Below are positions 42,454-51,015 of a stretch of 64,000 bases of DNA, one piece after another. The notes below the pieces were generated by a model that saw only the letters and a list, made by a program, of their open reading frames with translations, made no database searches and was not told the origin of the DNA. The DNA is from JADZFO01 sp964512635 (GTDB taxonomy: Bacteria; 4484-113; JAFGCY01): contig CAZEJB010000003.1 of NCBI GenBank assembly GCA_964512635.1, positions 136,871-200,870 of the forward strand, given 5' to 3'. The position numbers and the translations under genes are program-made. Numbering within the stretch: the first letter of the stretch is position 1; each line of letters opens with the position of its first letter.

Positions 42454-43812
42454 ATGCGTAGTCTCCTGATTGCAGGTGCAACCCTGGCTCTGGCAGCGAG
42501 CCCGGCCCTGGCCGGTACTGCCAGCGAAGTTGAGGCCGTTTCGCTGACTGTCTATAACAGCGATCTGGCGCTTATCCGCGAAACGCGGAGCCTGAGCCTG
42601 GACAAGGGCGTACAGACGGTGACGCTGGACAACGTTTCAGGCCAGTTGCGTCCTGAAACCGTCCATCTGAGCTCGGCGACCGGCGATATCTCCGTGCTGG
42701 AGCAGAACTTTGACTATGACCTCGTCAGCCGCGACAAGCTGCTGCAGCGCTTCATCGGCAAGACGGTGACCCTGCGTGATGACTACAACAAGACTGAACT
42801 GACCGGTAAGCTGCTGTCTGTCAGCAGCGGCATCATTCTTGAGGTGGACGGAAAGGTCTTGCTGGATCCTCCAGGCCGAGTGATCCTTCCGGCCGGCGCC
42901 GCAGATTCGCTGTTGCTGCGCCCGACCCTGAGCTGGCAGCTGGCCACGCCGGCCGCCATGCAGACCAAGGCGACCGTTAGCTATCTGTCCGGCGGCCTGT
43001 CATGGAATGCGGACTATGTGCTGGTGCTTAATGCTGCGGACAATGCTGGCAGCCTGGAGGGCTGGGTTACGCTGAGCAACTACAGCGGCACGACCTATGA
43101 AAACGCCAGCCTGAAGCTTGTCGCCGGCGAGGTCAATCGCGTGCGCGATGAAATGGACTACGCGATGAAGGCCGGGGCCGCCGCGCCCATGGCCGAGGCA
43201 TCATATGACGAGAGCTTCCAGGAGCAGAGCCTGTTCGAGTACCACCTCTACGACCTGCAGCGCCAGACCACCATTAAGAACAACCAGCAGAAGCAGATCG
43301 GCCTGCTCAGCGCGGACGACTTCCCGGTCAAGAAGATCTTCGTCTTCGACGGCGTCAACGGCGGCGATGTGAAGGTCAATGTCGAATTCAACAACGGCGA
43401 GGAGCATGGCCTGGGCATGCCGCTGCCGGCCGGCACAGTGCGGGTGATGAAGGCCGACAGCGATGGCGAGCTGCAGTTCATCGGCGAGAACAACATCAAG
43501 CACACCCCGCGCAAGGAAGACATCCGCCTGTTCATCGGCAACGCCTTCGACATTAAGGGCGAGGTAACCCAGACGGAATACAAGGATCTTGGCAACGGCT
43601 ATACCGCCAGCTACAAGGTCAAGCTGAAGAACCGCAAGGAAAAGGAAGCCGTCACAGTGACAGTGCCGGTGGTGGTTTACGGTGAGTGGAAGGTCACGGC
43701 GTCCAACCACGACCCGATCGACAAGGACGCCTGGACCAAGGAGTTTATGGTCAACATTCCCGCCGATACCGAGAAGGAGCTGACCTACTCCATCCTGGTG
43801 ACCTGGAAGTAA
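42454..43812 (+). CDS. DUF4139 family exported protein, copy 1
   Basis: A 452-residue exported protein with a signal peptide (LLIAGATLALAASPALAG). The body is beta-rich: VSLTVYNSDLALIRETRSL, QTVTLDNVSGQLRPETVHL, a central GGLSWNADYVLVLN, EGWVTLSNYSGTTYENA and a C-terminal DUF4139-type region ending DKDAWTKEFMVNIPADTEKELTYSILVTWK. Its function is unknown; members are common in Gram-negative envelopes. The ATG has GGAGG upstream. Copy 2 begins 2 nt after the stop. The two are very similar, above all over the last 540 nt. Confidence 0.88.
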   Translation: MRSLLIAGATLALAASPALAGTASEVEAVSLTVYNSDLALIRETRSLSLDKGVQTVTLDNVSGQLRPETVHLSSATGDISVLEQNFDYDLVSRDKLLQRFIGKTVTLRDDYNKTELTGKLLSVSSGIILEVDGKVLLDPPGRVILPAGAADSLLLRPTLSWQLATPAAMQTKATVSYLSGGLSWNADYVLVLNAADNAGSLEGWVTLSNYSGTTYENASLKLVAGEVNRVRDEMDYAMKAGAAAPMAEASYDESFQEQSLFEYHLYDLQRQTTIKNNQQKQIGLLSADDFPVKKIFVFDGVNGGDVKVNVEFNNGEEHGLGMPLPAGTVRVMKADSDGELQFIGENNIKHTPRKEDIRLFIGNAFDIKGEVTQTEYKDLGNGYTASYKVKLKNRKEKEAVTVTVPVVVYGEWKVTASNHDPIDKDAWTKEFMVNIPADTEKELTYSILVTWK

Positions 43813-43814
43813 GG

Positions 43815-45203
43815 ATGCACCAGCGGACCAAGTTCTTCAGTATGGTTGCAGCAACAGCTTCGCTGGCAGCAGCGTTACTGTGTACGGCGCCCGCAGAGGC
43901 CAGCGAGGCCAGCGCGGTCACAGCCGTTTCGCTGACGGTCTACAACGACAACCTGGCGCTTATTCGCGAGTCGCGCAGCCTGAACCTGACCGCCGGCGTG
44001 CAGACGGTGACGCTGGCGGACGTGTCGGGACAGCTCCAGCCGGAGACTGTCCACCTCGACGCAGGGATGGACGGCGTCGAGGTGCTGGAGCAGAACTTCG
44101 ACTACGACCTGGTCAGCCGTGACAAGCTGCTGCAGCGCTTCATTGGCAAGACGATCACCCTCCACGACGACTACAACAAGCGTGACCTGACCGGCACGCT
44201 GCTTTCCGTCGCGGGCGGGATCATTCTTGAGGTCAATGGACAGGTGCTGCTGGATCCTCCGGGGCGTATCGTGTTGCCCGCCGGCTCAGCGGACGAGCTG
44301 CTGCTCAAGCCGACCCTGTCATGGCAGCTGACCTCACCAGCCGCAGGCTCTGCCCAGGCCACGATCAGCTATCTCTCTGGCGGCCTGTCCTGGAATGCGG
44401 ACTACGTGATGGTCCTCAGCGCCGACGACAGCCGTGGCAGCCTTGAGGGCTGGGTCACGCTGAGCAACTATAGCGGCACGACCTACACCGACGCCAGCCT
44501 GAAACTGGTGGCCGGAGAGGTTAACCGGGTCAGCAAAGACCGCCTGAGGGGAACATACGAACTTGGGTCATTAGCTGCCAATGTCTTACCCAGGGGTGGT
44601 GTCCTTCTCAATGAAGAATCTCTGTTTGAGTATCACCTCTACGACCTGCAGCATCAGACCACGATCAGGAACAACCAGCAAAAGCAAATCGGCCTGCTCA
44701 GCGCGGACGACTTCCCGGTCAAGAAGATATTCGTCTTTGACGGCGTCAACGGCGGCGATGTGAAGGTCAATGTTGAGTTCAACAACGGCGAGGAGCATGG
44801 CCTGGGCATGCCGCTGCCGGCCGGCACAGTTCGCGTGATGAAGGCCGACAGCGAGGGCGAGCTGCAGTTCATCGGCGAGAACAACATCAAGCACACGCCG
44901 CGCAAGGAAGACATCCGCCTGTTCATCGGCAACGCCTTCGACATCAAGGGCGAGGTAACCCAGACGGAATACAAGGATATCGGTACCGGCTACATCGCCA
45001 GCTACAAGGTCAAGCTGAAGAACCGCAAGGAGAAGGAAGCCGTCACAGTGACAGTCCCGGTGGTGGTTTACGGTGAGTGGAAGGTCACGGCGTCCAACCA
45101 CGACCCGATCGACAAGGACGCCTGGACCAAGGAGTTTATGGTCAACATCCCCGCCGACAGCGAGAAGGAGCTGACCTACTCCATTCTGGTGACCTGGAAG
45201 TAG
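43815..45203 (+). CDS. DUF4139 family exported protein, copy 2
   Basis: A 462-residue paralogue of the preceding gene with its own signal peptide (MVAATASLAAALLCTAPAEA). The N-terminal halves differ at many positions. The segment before the DUF4139 region is replaced (VSKDRLRGTYELGSLAANVL against VRDEMDYAMKAGAAAPMAEA in copy 1). From SLFEYHLYDLQ onward the two are nearly identical in DNA. The frame is open from 43686 inside copy 1, but ATG 43815 gives a proper signal peptide. Likely cotranscribed with copy 1. Function unknown. Confidence 0.88.
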   Translation: MHQRTKFFSMVAATASLAAALLCTAPAEASEASAVTAVSLTVYNDNLALIRESRSLNLTAGVQTVTLADVSGQLQPETVHLDAGMDGVEVLEQNFDYDLVSRDKLLQRFIGKTITLHDDYNKRDLTGTLLSVAGGIILEVNGQVLLDPPGRIVLPAGSADELLLKPTLSWQLTSPAAGSAQATISYLSGGLSWNADYVMVLSADDSRGSLEGWVTLSNYSGTTYTDASLKLVAGEVNRVSKDRLRGTYELGSLAANVLPRGGVLLNEESLFEYHLYDLQHQTTIRNNQQKQIGLLSADDFPVKKIFVFDGVNGGDVKVNVEFNNGEEHGLGMPLPAGTVRVMKADSEGELQFIGENNIKHTPRKEDIRLFIGNAFDIKGEVTQTEYKDIGTGYIASYKVKLKNRKEKEAVTVTVPVVVYGEWKVTASNHDPIDKDAWTKEFMVNIPADSEKELTYSILVTWK

Positions 45204-45260
45204 CGCCAGGCAGATCAGAACTAAGTCCCTTTTGCAGACGTCTTACCGCCTGTGCAGTGC

Positions 45261-45266
45261 TACACT
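45261..45266 (+). promoter_or_regulatory. -10 box of leaderless tatA promoter
   Basis: TACACT, 6 nt, then ATG 45273. There is no ribosome binding site. Confidence 0.55.
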
Positions 45267-45272
45267 ATCTCT

Positions 45273-45485
45273 ATGCCACTCGCAATCTTTGTCGGCATTG
45301 GCACGCAGGAACTGCTGATCATCGCAGGCATCCTGCTGCTCATCTTCGGCGCCACCAAGGTGCCTCAGCTTATGCGCGGCGTTGGCCAGGGTATCCGCGA
45401 GTTCAAGGATGCCGTGAAAGACGAGAACCAGACCGCCGTGGATAAGAAGCCCGAAACCAACGGCAGCGCTGACAAGCCGGCCTAA
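45273..45485 (+). CDS. tatA: Twin-arginine translocase subunit TatA
   Basis: The pore-forming subunit of the Tat pathway for folded proteins. The 70-residue product has the N-terminal membrane helix (ELLIIAGILLLIFGATKVPQL), the FGxxKxP hinge, the amphipathic helix (MRGVGQGIREFKDAVKD) and a short acidic tail. A longer frame from 45252 exists, but ATG 45273 gives the standard N-terminus and lies 6 nt after TACACT. No tatB or tatC is adjacent, so a minimal TatAC system elsewhere is likely. Confidence 0.93.
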   Translation: MPLAIFVGIGTQELLIIAGILLLIFGATKVPQLMRGVGQGIREFKDAVKDENQTAVDKKPETNGSADKPA

Positions 45486-45538
45486 AGCGGCTTTTCAGCT
45501 GGCTCAGCGGAAAACGACCTGGATTTTCCTGCAGACCC

Positions 45539-45567
45539 TTGACACCCATCCGGGCTCGCGTTAAAAT
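45539..45567 (+). promoter_or_regulatory. 5S rRNA promoter
   Basis: TTGACA (45539-45544), a 17-bp spacer and TAAAAT (45562-45567). The expected transcription start falls at or next to the first base of the 5S sequence. Confidence 0.8.
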
Positions 45568-45572
45568 TACCG

Positions 45573-45690
<118 letters not shown>

Positions 45691-45710
45691 TTTTTTTTTG
45701 ACCAAAAAAG

Positions 45711-45735
45711 AAGGGCGGCCACGGCCGCCCTTTTG
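45711..45735. terminator. Bidirectional terminator between 5S rRNA and the DUF1028 gene
   Basis: AAGGGCGGCC and GGCCGCCCTT with a 2-nt loop; T-rich on one side and A-rich (AAAAAAG) on the other. It can serve both converging units. Helix I of the 5S plus T9 at 45691-45699 gives an earlier stop. Confidence 0.85.
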
Positions 45736-45773
45736 CTTTGTCGGTTGGAACACCTGTCTGGCGCACGCGTACC

Positions 45774-46916
45774 CTACCGGGGCAGCATGGCTTTGAAGTC
45801 CTCGCGCTCACGCAGGCTGGTCAGATCAGTGTCTCCCGGCAAGAGCTTGCGGTAGGTCCCGTCTTTATCCAGACCTAGGCACAGCTTCAACTCGGCCATG
45901 GCCTCGTCTGCCCTGCCGCTGCGCGCCAGCCCGCAGGCCAGGTTGTAGTGATGACCAGGGTCCTCGGGCTGCAGTTGCACCAGCTGACCGAACAGTTCCA
46001 CCGCGCCGGCCATATTGCCGTTGTTGAGCAGGTTATAGGCCTGGTTGCTCAGTGCCCAGGGACGGGCCAGATTGACCAGTCGTGCAAGTTCTTCGAAGGG
46101 ATCGGCAGCATCGTCCACGCGCAGGTCGTACTTCACATCGCTATAGCCACCGTAACCTGCACCGGCCTGGCAAACCTTCAGCGCGCTGCTTTGCATGCCG
46201 CGGCTGTCGCCGCCTTTAGACTGGCCGGCAAGCAGTGCACCAAGCAGTAGTCCCGCCAGGTCCCTGCCATCATTCACAGCCGTCCGCTGCGCCGCGGTGA
46301 GTTCCAGCCCCTGCACGCTGTCCGGCGCGACCATCGCCGCAGCCATTGCATCAACGACATCGTGGCCGGTGAGGATGTTGCCCTGGCAGGCGAAAACAAT
46401 GCCGCTCGGAGTTACCCCGGTCCGGCCTCCGGCCCAGGCCATGCATTTGCTGCCGCTGTAGCTCTGCGCCAGATCAGACGGTGAAGGCATGGCCAGACCT
46501 GCTGCGGCTCCAGCCTCCTGAGCGAGCAGCTCCAATACGCGCGGGTTTGCGGCCACCACGCCGATCTGGCGTGAGGCGGCATCTTTGTCATTGGCGATAG
46601 TCAGCTTGAGGGCGTCTTCTGCTGAGAAGCCCTGCTCCATCAGGTCCAGAATCCTTGGACCGAAAGTCGGGTTGCCAAAGGCCTGGCTTGCCACCGCCCC
46701 TACCCCGGCTCTGCACCAGGGAACGACGACGCCCACGCCAAAGAAGCGGCTTTGCACAGCGACGCCGACTTCTCCCGTTGCCGGGTCAAAAGCGCAGACT
46801 GAGAAGGTGGCGATGTTGATCGGTTTCTGCGGCGCTGCGGCGCGGCCCGGCCGTATGCCGAGTACAAGAGCCGCCAGTATGGATATCGCGAGGCATCGAG
46901 CAAGCTGCATCAACAT
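45774..46916 (-). CDS. DUF1028 (Ntn-hydrolase-like) exported protein with TPR tail
   Basis: A 380-residue protein. A signal peptide (CLAISILAALVLGIRPGRA) precedes a DUF1028 domain at about residues 30-235: NIATFSVCAFDPATGEVGVAVQS, VGVVVPWCRAGVGAVASQ, FGPRILDLMEQGFS, and the CQGNILTGHDVVDAM block. The C-terminal 100 residues carry TPR-like repeats (NMAGAVELFGQLVQLQPEDPGHHYNLACGLA). DUF1028 proteins have an Ntn-hydrolase-type fold with no firmly known substrate. The ATG has GGAGGAAACG upstream. It lies next to the haloperoxidase gene with a terminator between. Confidence 0.85.
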   Translation of the reverse strand: MLMQLARCLAISILAALVLGIRPGRAAAPQKPINIATFSVCAFDPATGEVGVAVQSRFFGVGVVVPWCRAGVGAVASQAFGNPTFGPRILDLMEQGFSAEDALKLTIANDKDAASRQIGVVAANPRVLELLAQEAGAAAGLAMPSPSDLAQSYSGSKCMAWAGGRTGVTPSGIVFACQGNILTGHDVVDAMAAAMVAPDSVQGLELTAAQRTAVNDGRDLAGLLLGALLAGQSKGGDSRGMQSSALKVCQAGAGYGGYSDVKYDLRVDDAADPFEELARLVNLARPWALSNQAYNLLNNGNMAGAVELFGQLVQLQPEDPGHHYNLACGLARSGRADEAMAELKLCLGLDKDGTYRKLLPGDTDLTSLREREDFKAMLPR

Positions 46917-46969
46917 CGTTTCCTCCAGAGTCTGTCATCATCAGGTCTGCACGAGCCCTGATTGTAAGA

Positions 46970-47011
46970 CAAAGGCCGCCCGGCTCCCTTAAGAGAGAAC
47001 CAGGCGGCCTG
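46970..47011 (-). terminator. Terminator after the haloperoxidase gene
   Basis: On the minus strand AGGCCGCC ... GGGCGGCCT forms a long stem, with an inner TTCTC/GGGA pairing, followed by TTTGTCTT. Confidence 0.8.
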
Positions 47012-47032
47012 ACGGGAACAATTTTTGCGGAA

Positions 47033-48637
47033 CTAGTTCGCAGGAACCTGGGCGGTACCGTCGAAGTAGCTCTGATAGATCGGCCAGGAGTAGTTGGCAA
47101 CCTTGCGGCCCAGATCAAGCGCAGCGATGTTGTCCGACTGGGTGTGGAAGCCGCCCATCACGCGTGAGATACCGGCCATCTCGGCCGTAGCGGTAAAGGT
47201 CGGCAGCTCGAGCAGGACCGGCTCGTCCATCGGCTCATGGGTGATGGAGCCCGGAACGCGCGGGGCGCAGAAGCCAAACCAGTCACTGCCTGAGAAGAGC
47301 TTCAGGATTGTTGAGGCGCCGGCGCTGACTGTGCTGTGTCCCGAAGGATAGGACGGGAAGGGCGGGCAAACGAAGTAGTCCGGGGAGTAGTTCTTCCACT
47401 CTTCAGCGGGAACCATGCCCACGCCCTTGCCATAGCCCAGCCAGTCGGGGAGCATCTTGCCCTTGTAGTAGTACTTCACCAGGGCCTGAGGACGCGGGCT
47501 GTCATAGACATACTTGGCTTCCCAGCAGGCCACGAAGGTGTCGTGGCATACAGCGCCGACAGCGAAGAAGAGCTTGACGTCCTGATCCAGGTTGTAATGG
47601 TCGCGGCGCGACAGGTCCTGGGCAAAACGCAGCCAATGGCCGGACTGGCCGGTTGAACGCGGACCGTCACGCATGAACTCGACAATGGCCTTCTGCATCG
47701 GGGTCATAGTCGCGGTATAGCGGATAACTTCGTCTACCTCAGCCTTCAGCTGCGGGCTGTCCAGTCCGGGAGGAGGTCCCGGACGGAACTGATCACCGCT
47801 CTTAAGCGCCACAGTCTTGACATGGCCCCACTGCGGGGTCAAACCACCCGGAGCAATGCGGGTGCCATCAAGCAGTGTAAACCACTTCGGCATCCAGTGA
47901 CTTGGATCCTTGCACTCATCTGCTGTGTTCTTACAGACATAGCCGGTCCAGTCGGAATAGGGCTTGCCGTTGCTGCCCTGCATATCGCCGGCCTGGTTCG
48001 CGCCGTCATTGCGATGCGCCGCAACCACAGCTTCAGCCGCGGCATTGCCGATACCGGCAGGTGTGGAAGTATCTGTCGAATCGTTGGCGGGGTCGTAGCC
48101 CATCGCCTGAAGTTCCTGATTAATCAGGGCCTGCAATTCAGGCTGCGGAAAGACGTAGAGCATCGCATGATGCGCAGCGTAGGAGATAGCTTCCTGCTTG
48201 TTTGCGTCATTTCGTTCTGCCGCGGGCCGCCGAAGCGTGCCACCCAGGACCGTGCCGACAGCCTTTTCGTCATACGCGGCCCAGGCCTCGTACATGGCGC
48301 TGGTGACAATCATCATCTGCCTGGCGATGATGGTGGGACGTGCCAGCTTGGTGACCTTCTCAACATCCGTGGCGGTGACCTCTTCCAGAATGTCGATCCA
48401 CTTGTAAGCTGCCGTCGCCTCTTTGTAGTCCGGATAAATAGCGGAACCGTCGCGCGTCGCGGCCATATAGTGCATCCGCGAGGGATCCATCTCCATCTGG
48501 CTCAGAGGCGAATGCTCAAAGCCAACTATGTTCGAAGCCGCAGCGGCCTCCTCGGCTCGCGCGTTTGGCGTGTTACCGGCCACAATGACCAGTAACAGGA
48601 ATATCAAGACCCACGGTCCCCAGGTGAACAACCTCAT
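47033..48637 (-). CDS. Exported vanadium-dependent haloperoxidase / PAP2 family protein
   Basis: A 534-residue protein with a signal peptide (WVLIFLLLVIVAGNTPNARA). Its C-terminal part carries the vanadate/phosphate-binding motifs of vanadium haloperoxidases and PAP2 enzymes: FPSYPSGHSTVSAGAS, and SRVMGGFHTQSDNIAALDLGRKVA with the catalytic His. An upstream R-P motif (YVDSPRPQALVKYY) fits the first domain. It could oxidise halides with H2O2 or act as an acid phosphatase; residues around the site do not settle which. The ATG at 48637 has GGGGAAA upstream. The 250 nt between it and tRNA-Leu hold nothing recognisable. Confidence 0.85.
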   Translation of the reverse strand: MRLFTWGPWVLIFLLLVIVAGNTPNARAEEAAAASNIVGFEHSPLSQMEMDPSRMHYMAATRDGSAIYPDYKEATAAYKWIDILEEVTATDVEKVTKLARPTIIARQMMIVTSAMYEAWAAYDEKAVGTVLGGTLRRPAAERNDANKQEAISYAAHHAMLYVFPQPELQALINQELQAMGYDPANDSTDTSTPAGIGNAAAEAVVAAHRNDGANQAGDMQGSNGKPYSDWTGYVCKNTADECKDPSHWMPKWFTLLDGTRIAPGGLTPQWGHVKTVALKSGDQFRPGPPPGLDSPQLKAEVDEVIRYTATMTPMQKAIVEFMRDGPRSTGQSGHWLRFAQDLSRRDHYNLDQDVKLFFAVGAVCHDTFVACWEAKYVYDSPRPQALVKYYYKGKMLPDWLGYGKGVGMVPAEEWKNYSPDYFVCPPFPSYPSGHSTVSAGASTILKLFSGSDWFGFCAPRVPGSITHEPMDEPVLLELPTFTATAEMAGISRVMGGFHTQSDNIAALDLGRKVANYSWPIYQSYFDGTAQVPAN

Positions 48638-48890
48638 TGCTTTCCCCTTTACAGTCTGAAGGTTTTGAAGAAGGGCACCCGTTTGCCGGAACCGCAGCTA
48701 CCACTGCAACGGGTCCACACGGCAGAATAACACTCCGCGGGCAGAAAATCCAGTAAACCGAACAGTTAATCTCACGCTTTTTTCAATACTAAAACCGTGA
48801 AAGTTTTAACATTGCCGAGTTGAAAATTGAGTGTTGACAGGAGGCATGCACCTGTCTTGTTGTAGGAATTCTGAATCGGTATGCAGGTAA

Positions 48891-48976
48891 TGGTGCCGAA
48901 GGGGGGACTCGAACCCCCACGCCCTTGCGAGCACTAGGTCCTGAACCTAGCGTGTCTGCCATTCCACCACTTCGGC
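48891..48976 (-). tRNA. tRNA-Leu (anticodon CAG)
   Basis: 86 nt. The acceptor stem is GCCGAAG/CTTCGGC with encoded ACCA. The anticodon stem CTAGG/CCTAG carries loop TTCAGGA, giving anticodon CAG. A long variable arm (GTGCTCGCAAGGGCG) typical of Leu tRNA is present, and the T arm reads GGGGGTTCGAGTCCCCC. Confidence 0.97.
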
Positions 48977-49077
48977 GAGGGGAAATACTATACCCGGCTT
49001 GAGCGGCTTTTGCAAGTACAAGTTTGGCTGTCGCCCGCAGGTACTGTTAAGTCTCTTTGAAACCAGCCTCCTGGACC

Positions 49078-49105
49078 TTGCCAGTTTGACCGCCGGTCCT
49101 ACAAT
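49078..49105 (+). promoter_or_regulatory. Promoter of leaderless fliQ
   Basis: TTGCCA (49078-49083), a 16-bp spacer and TACAAT (49100-49105), then 6 nt to the ATG. No ribosome binding site. Confidence 0.65.
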
Positions 49106-49111
49106 AGAAGC

Positions 49112-49378
49112 ATGGAATCGGCCTATCTTGATGCAGCCAGTCGCGCTGTGACCACAACCCTCGCTCTGGCAACACCGGTGCTGCTGGTGTCCCTGGTGCT
49201 TGGAGTGCTTGTAGGAATCATGCAGGCAGTTACCAGCGTGCAGGAACAGACCCTGAGCTTCGTACCCAAGATCTTCGCCGTTGCCGCGGTGTTAATCCTC
49301 CTGGCACCCTGGATGCAGCGCATGATGGACACCTTTGCCCGCGGAATCTTTGGCGACCTCAGCAGCTTCATCAACTAG
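49112..49378 (+). CDS. fliQ: Flagellar/type III export protein FliQ
   Basis: A small two-helix component of the flagellar type III export gate in the inner membrane. The 88-residue product has the standard length and the family signature: TTTLALATPVLLVSLVLGVLVG, IMQAVTSVQEQTLSFVPKIFAV and LLAPWMQRMMDTF. The usual partners fliP and fliR are not adjacent, so this is an isolated fliQ with its own promoter. Its stop codon lies inside a hairpin shared with the convergent BON gene. Confidence 0.93.
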   Translation: MESAYLDAASRAVTTTLALATPVLLVSLVLGVLVGIMQAVTSVQEQTLSFVPKIFAVAAVLILLAPWMQRMMDTFARGIFGDLSSFIN

Positions 49379-49397
49379 CGCCATGTTCCGGCGCTAG
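49375..49397. terminator. Hairpin across both stop codons of fliQ and the BON gene
   Basis: CTAGCGCC and GGCGCTAG with a 7-nt loop. Both TAG stop codons lie in the arms. Without a T-run it is a weak terminator or end-protecting structure. Confidence 0.5.
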
Positions 49398-49723
49398 AGG
49401 TAGGGTGTGTCAACGACCGTGTCCTGCATCATGTCCGAACCTGGTTCTGCTACGGCACAGTTGTTCATAACCGTCTTCACACCGGGAACGGCGCTGGCAA
49501 CCTCACTGATCGCGACCTTGTCCTCTTCTTTAAGAATCTCGCCCGTAATCAGCACTACGCCATTGTCCTGCAGACTGACTTCGTAGGTGTACTGGCTGGT
49601 ACGCGGATCGTCCTTAAGCGCCTTAAGCACGGCGCCTTCCAGTTTGCCCTTGGCCATCAAATCGCAGCCACCAAGGGCGGCCAGCGCGAGCAGCGCGATC
49701 AGCAATGCAACAGCAATACGCAT
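49394..49723 (-). CDS. BON-domain lipoprotein
   Basis: A 109-residue lipoprotein. The signal sequence ends in a lipobox (LAALGGC), so it should be lipid-anchored. A single BON domain follows (LEGAVLKALKDDPRTSQYTYEVSLQDNGVVLITGEI...VASAVPGVKTVMNN), a phospholipid-associated fold common in periplasmic stress proteins. The frame is open to 49786, but ATG 49723 is chosen: TATAAT is 6 nt before it and it gives the signal peptide. It is convergent with fliQ and downstream of comF. Confidence 0.88.
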   Translation of the reverse strand: MRIAVALLIALLALAALGGCDLMAKGKLEGAVLKALKDDPRTSQYTYEVSLQDNGVVLITGEILKEEDKVAISEVASAVPGVKTVMNNCAVAEPGSDMMQDTVVDTPYL

Positions 49724-49729
49724 AGGCAG

Positions 49730-49735
49730 ATTATA
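49730..49735 (-). promoter_or_regulatory. -10 box of leaderless BON lipoprotein promoter
   Basis: Perfect TATAAT on the minus strand, 6 nt before ATG 49723, inside the 22-nt gap after comF. TTGGTC lies 15 bp further upstream. Confidence 0.65.
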
Positions 49736-49745
49736 GCTCTGCCAG

Positions 49746-50531
49746 CTAAAGACCAATCGGGGCTGGGACATCATCGTCCGGTTCAAAGCCGCGGCTGGTG
49801 GAAAAGGCAGTCAGAGCATAACTGGCCGCAGCTCCGGCGCGTCGCAACGCCCGTGAGCAGGCCAGCATGGTCGAGCCGGTGGTCATAACATCATCCACCA
49901 CAATGAAGCAGCCGCCGCGCACCTGGTCGCGAAGGCTCTCCGGCACGCTGAAGGCGCCGCGGACATTCTCCTGGCGCTGGTTGAGGCTCTTGCCGACCTG
50001 CGTCTCTGTGTCCCGGGTACGCTCCAGCAATTCCGGCCGACAGGGGCACCCTAGTTGCTGCGCGACACGCTGAGCCAGAAAGTCCGCCTGATTGAATCGC
50101 CGTTTGCGCAGGCGAGCGGAATACATGGGAACCGGGATTACCGCATTAATGCTCAGTCCCGCCTGGCCATAAAGCGCCATGGCACCCGGGGCCAGCCAGG
50201 GCTGCATCTTCTCGGCCAGAACCTGGCCCGCCGCCTGACGGCGCTGGTATTTGAACTCGGCGAGCAGTTTGCGACCCACCTGGTTGTAGACCAGCAGACT
50301 ACGGGCGCGCTCTACTCCCAGCGTGCGCCCGTGACATTCACCGCAATCCGGGCTGGCATAAGCCGTCTGTCGCCGGCGGCCGCAACGCAGGCAGGCGTTG
50401 CCGACAGGCTGCAGCAGGGCGCTGCATTCCTGGCACAGCGCATCTTCACCGAGGCGCTGGCAGAGCAGGCAGCGCGTGGGGATCAGCAGCCGGGCGAACC
50501 AGAGCCCAAGTTTGCCAGCGATCCCGCTCAT
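49746..50531 (-). CDS. comF: ComF-family phosphoribosyltransferase-like protein
   Basis: A 261-residue ComF/GntX-type protein linked to DNA uptake or purine salvage-like chemistry. An N-terminal zinc-finger-like part has four CxxC pairs (CLLC, CQEC, CLRC, CGEC). The PRTase domain includes VIPVPMYSARLRKRRFNQAD and the PRPP loop CFIVVDDVMTTGST. The start ATG lies 1 nt after the rfaE2 stop, so it is in the rfaE operon. With prepilin peptidase present, a competence role is plausible but unproven. Confidence 0.9.
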   Translation of the reverse strand: MSGIAGKLGLWFARLLIPTRCLLCQRLGEDALCQECSALLQPVGNACLRCGRRRQTAYASPDCGECHGRTLGVERARSLLVYNQVGRKLLAEFKYQRRQAAGQVLAEKMQPWLAPGAMALYGQAGLSINAVIPVPMYSARLRKRRFNQADFLAQRVAQQLGCPCRPELLERTRDTETQVGKSLNQRQENVRGAFSVPESLRDQVRGGCFIVVDDVMTTGSTMLACSRALRRAGAAASYALTAFSTSRGFEPDDDVPAPIGL

Positions 50532-50532
50532 C

Positions 50533-51015
50533 TCAGTCCGATTCAGGGTCCAGAGACCGGATGCGACGCAATAGCTCTGTCGTCGAGAAGCCTTCGAGCA
50601 GTGGCACTAGAACCACCCTGCCCCCACGGGCTTCTACAATCTCCCGGCCCACGACCTGACGCCCGGCATAGTCAGCGCCCTTGACCAGCACGTCAGGCTG
50701 CAGCAGTTCGATGAGTTGCAGCGGAGTGTCCTCGTCGAAGATCACAACGGCGTCAACACAGCGCAGTGCTTCCAGCATCTGGCGCCGTTCAGCCTGTCGC
50801 AGGATCGGACGATCCGGCCCTTTGCCCTGGCGCTGAACTGATGCATCGCTGTTCAGGCCGACGAGCAGCACATCGCCTTGCGCTCTAGCCGCCTCAAGCT
50901 GGCTGAGATGCCCAGGGTGCAACAGGTCAAAAACCCCGTTAGTAAAAACGATTACCTTGCCACTGCCGCGCCAGCTTTCCAGCTGCTGCTGCAGCTCGGG
51001 GCTAAGCGCCGCCAT
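50533..51015 (-). CDS. rfaE2: D-glycero-beta-D-manno-heptose 1-phosphate adenylyltransferase
   Basis: The second half of the HldE pathway. It forms ADP-heptose from heptose-1-phosphate and ATP for LPS core. The 160-residue nucleotidyltransferase has IVFTNGVFDLLHPGHLSQLE with the HxGH motif, VGLNSDASVQRQGKGPDRPI and VLVKGADYAGRQVVG. It is encoded separately from the kinase rather than fused as in E. coli HldE, and overlaps rfaE1 by 14 nt. Confidence 0.95.
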   Translation of the reverse strand: MAALSPELQQQLESWRGSGKVIVFTNGVFDLLHPGHLSQLEAARAQGDVLLVGLNSDASVQRQGKGPDRPILRQAERRQMLEALRCVDAVVIFDEDTPLQLIELLQPDVLVKGADYAGRQVVGREIVEARGGRVVLVPLLEGFSTTELLRRIRSLDPESD

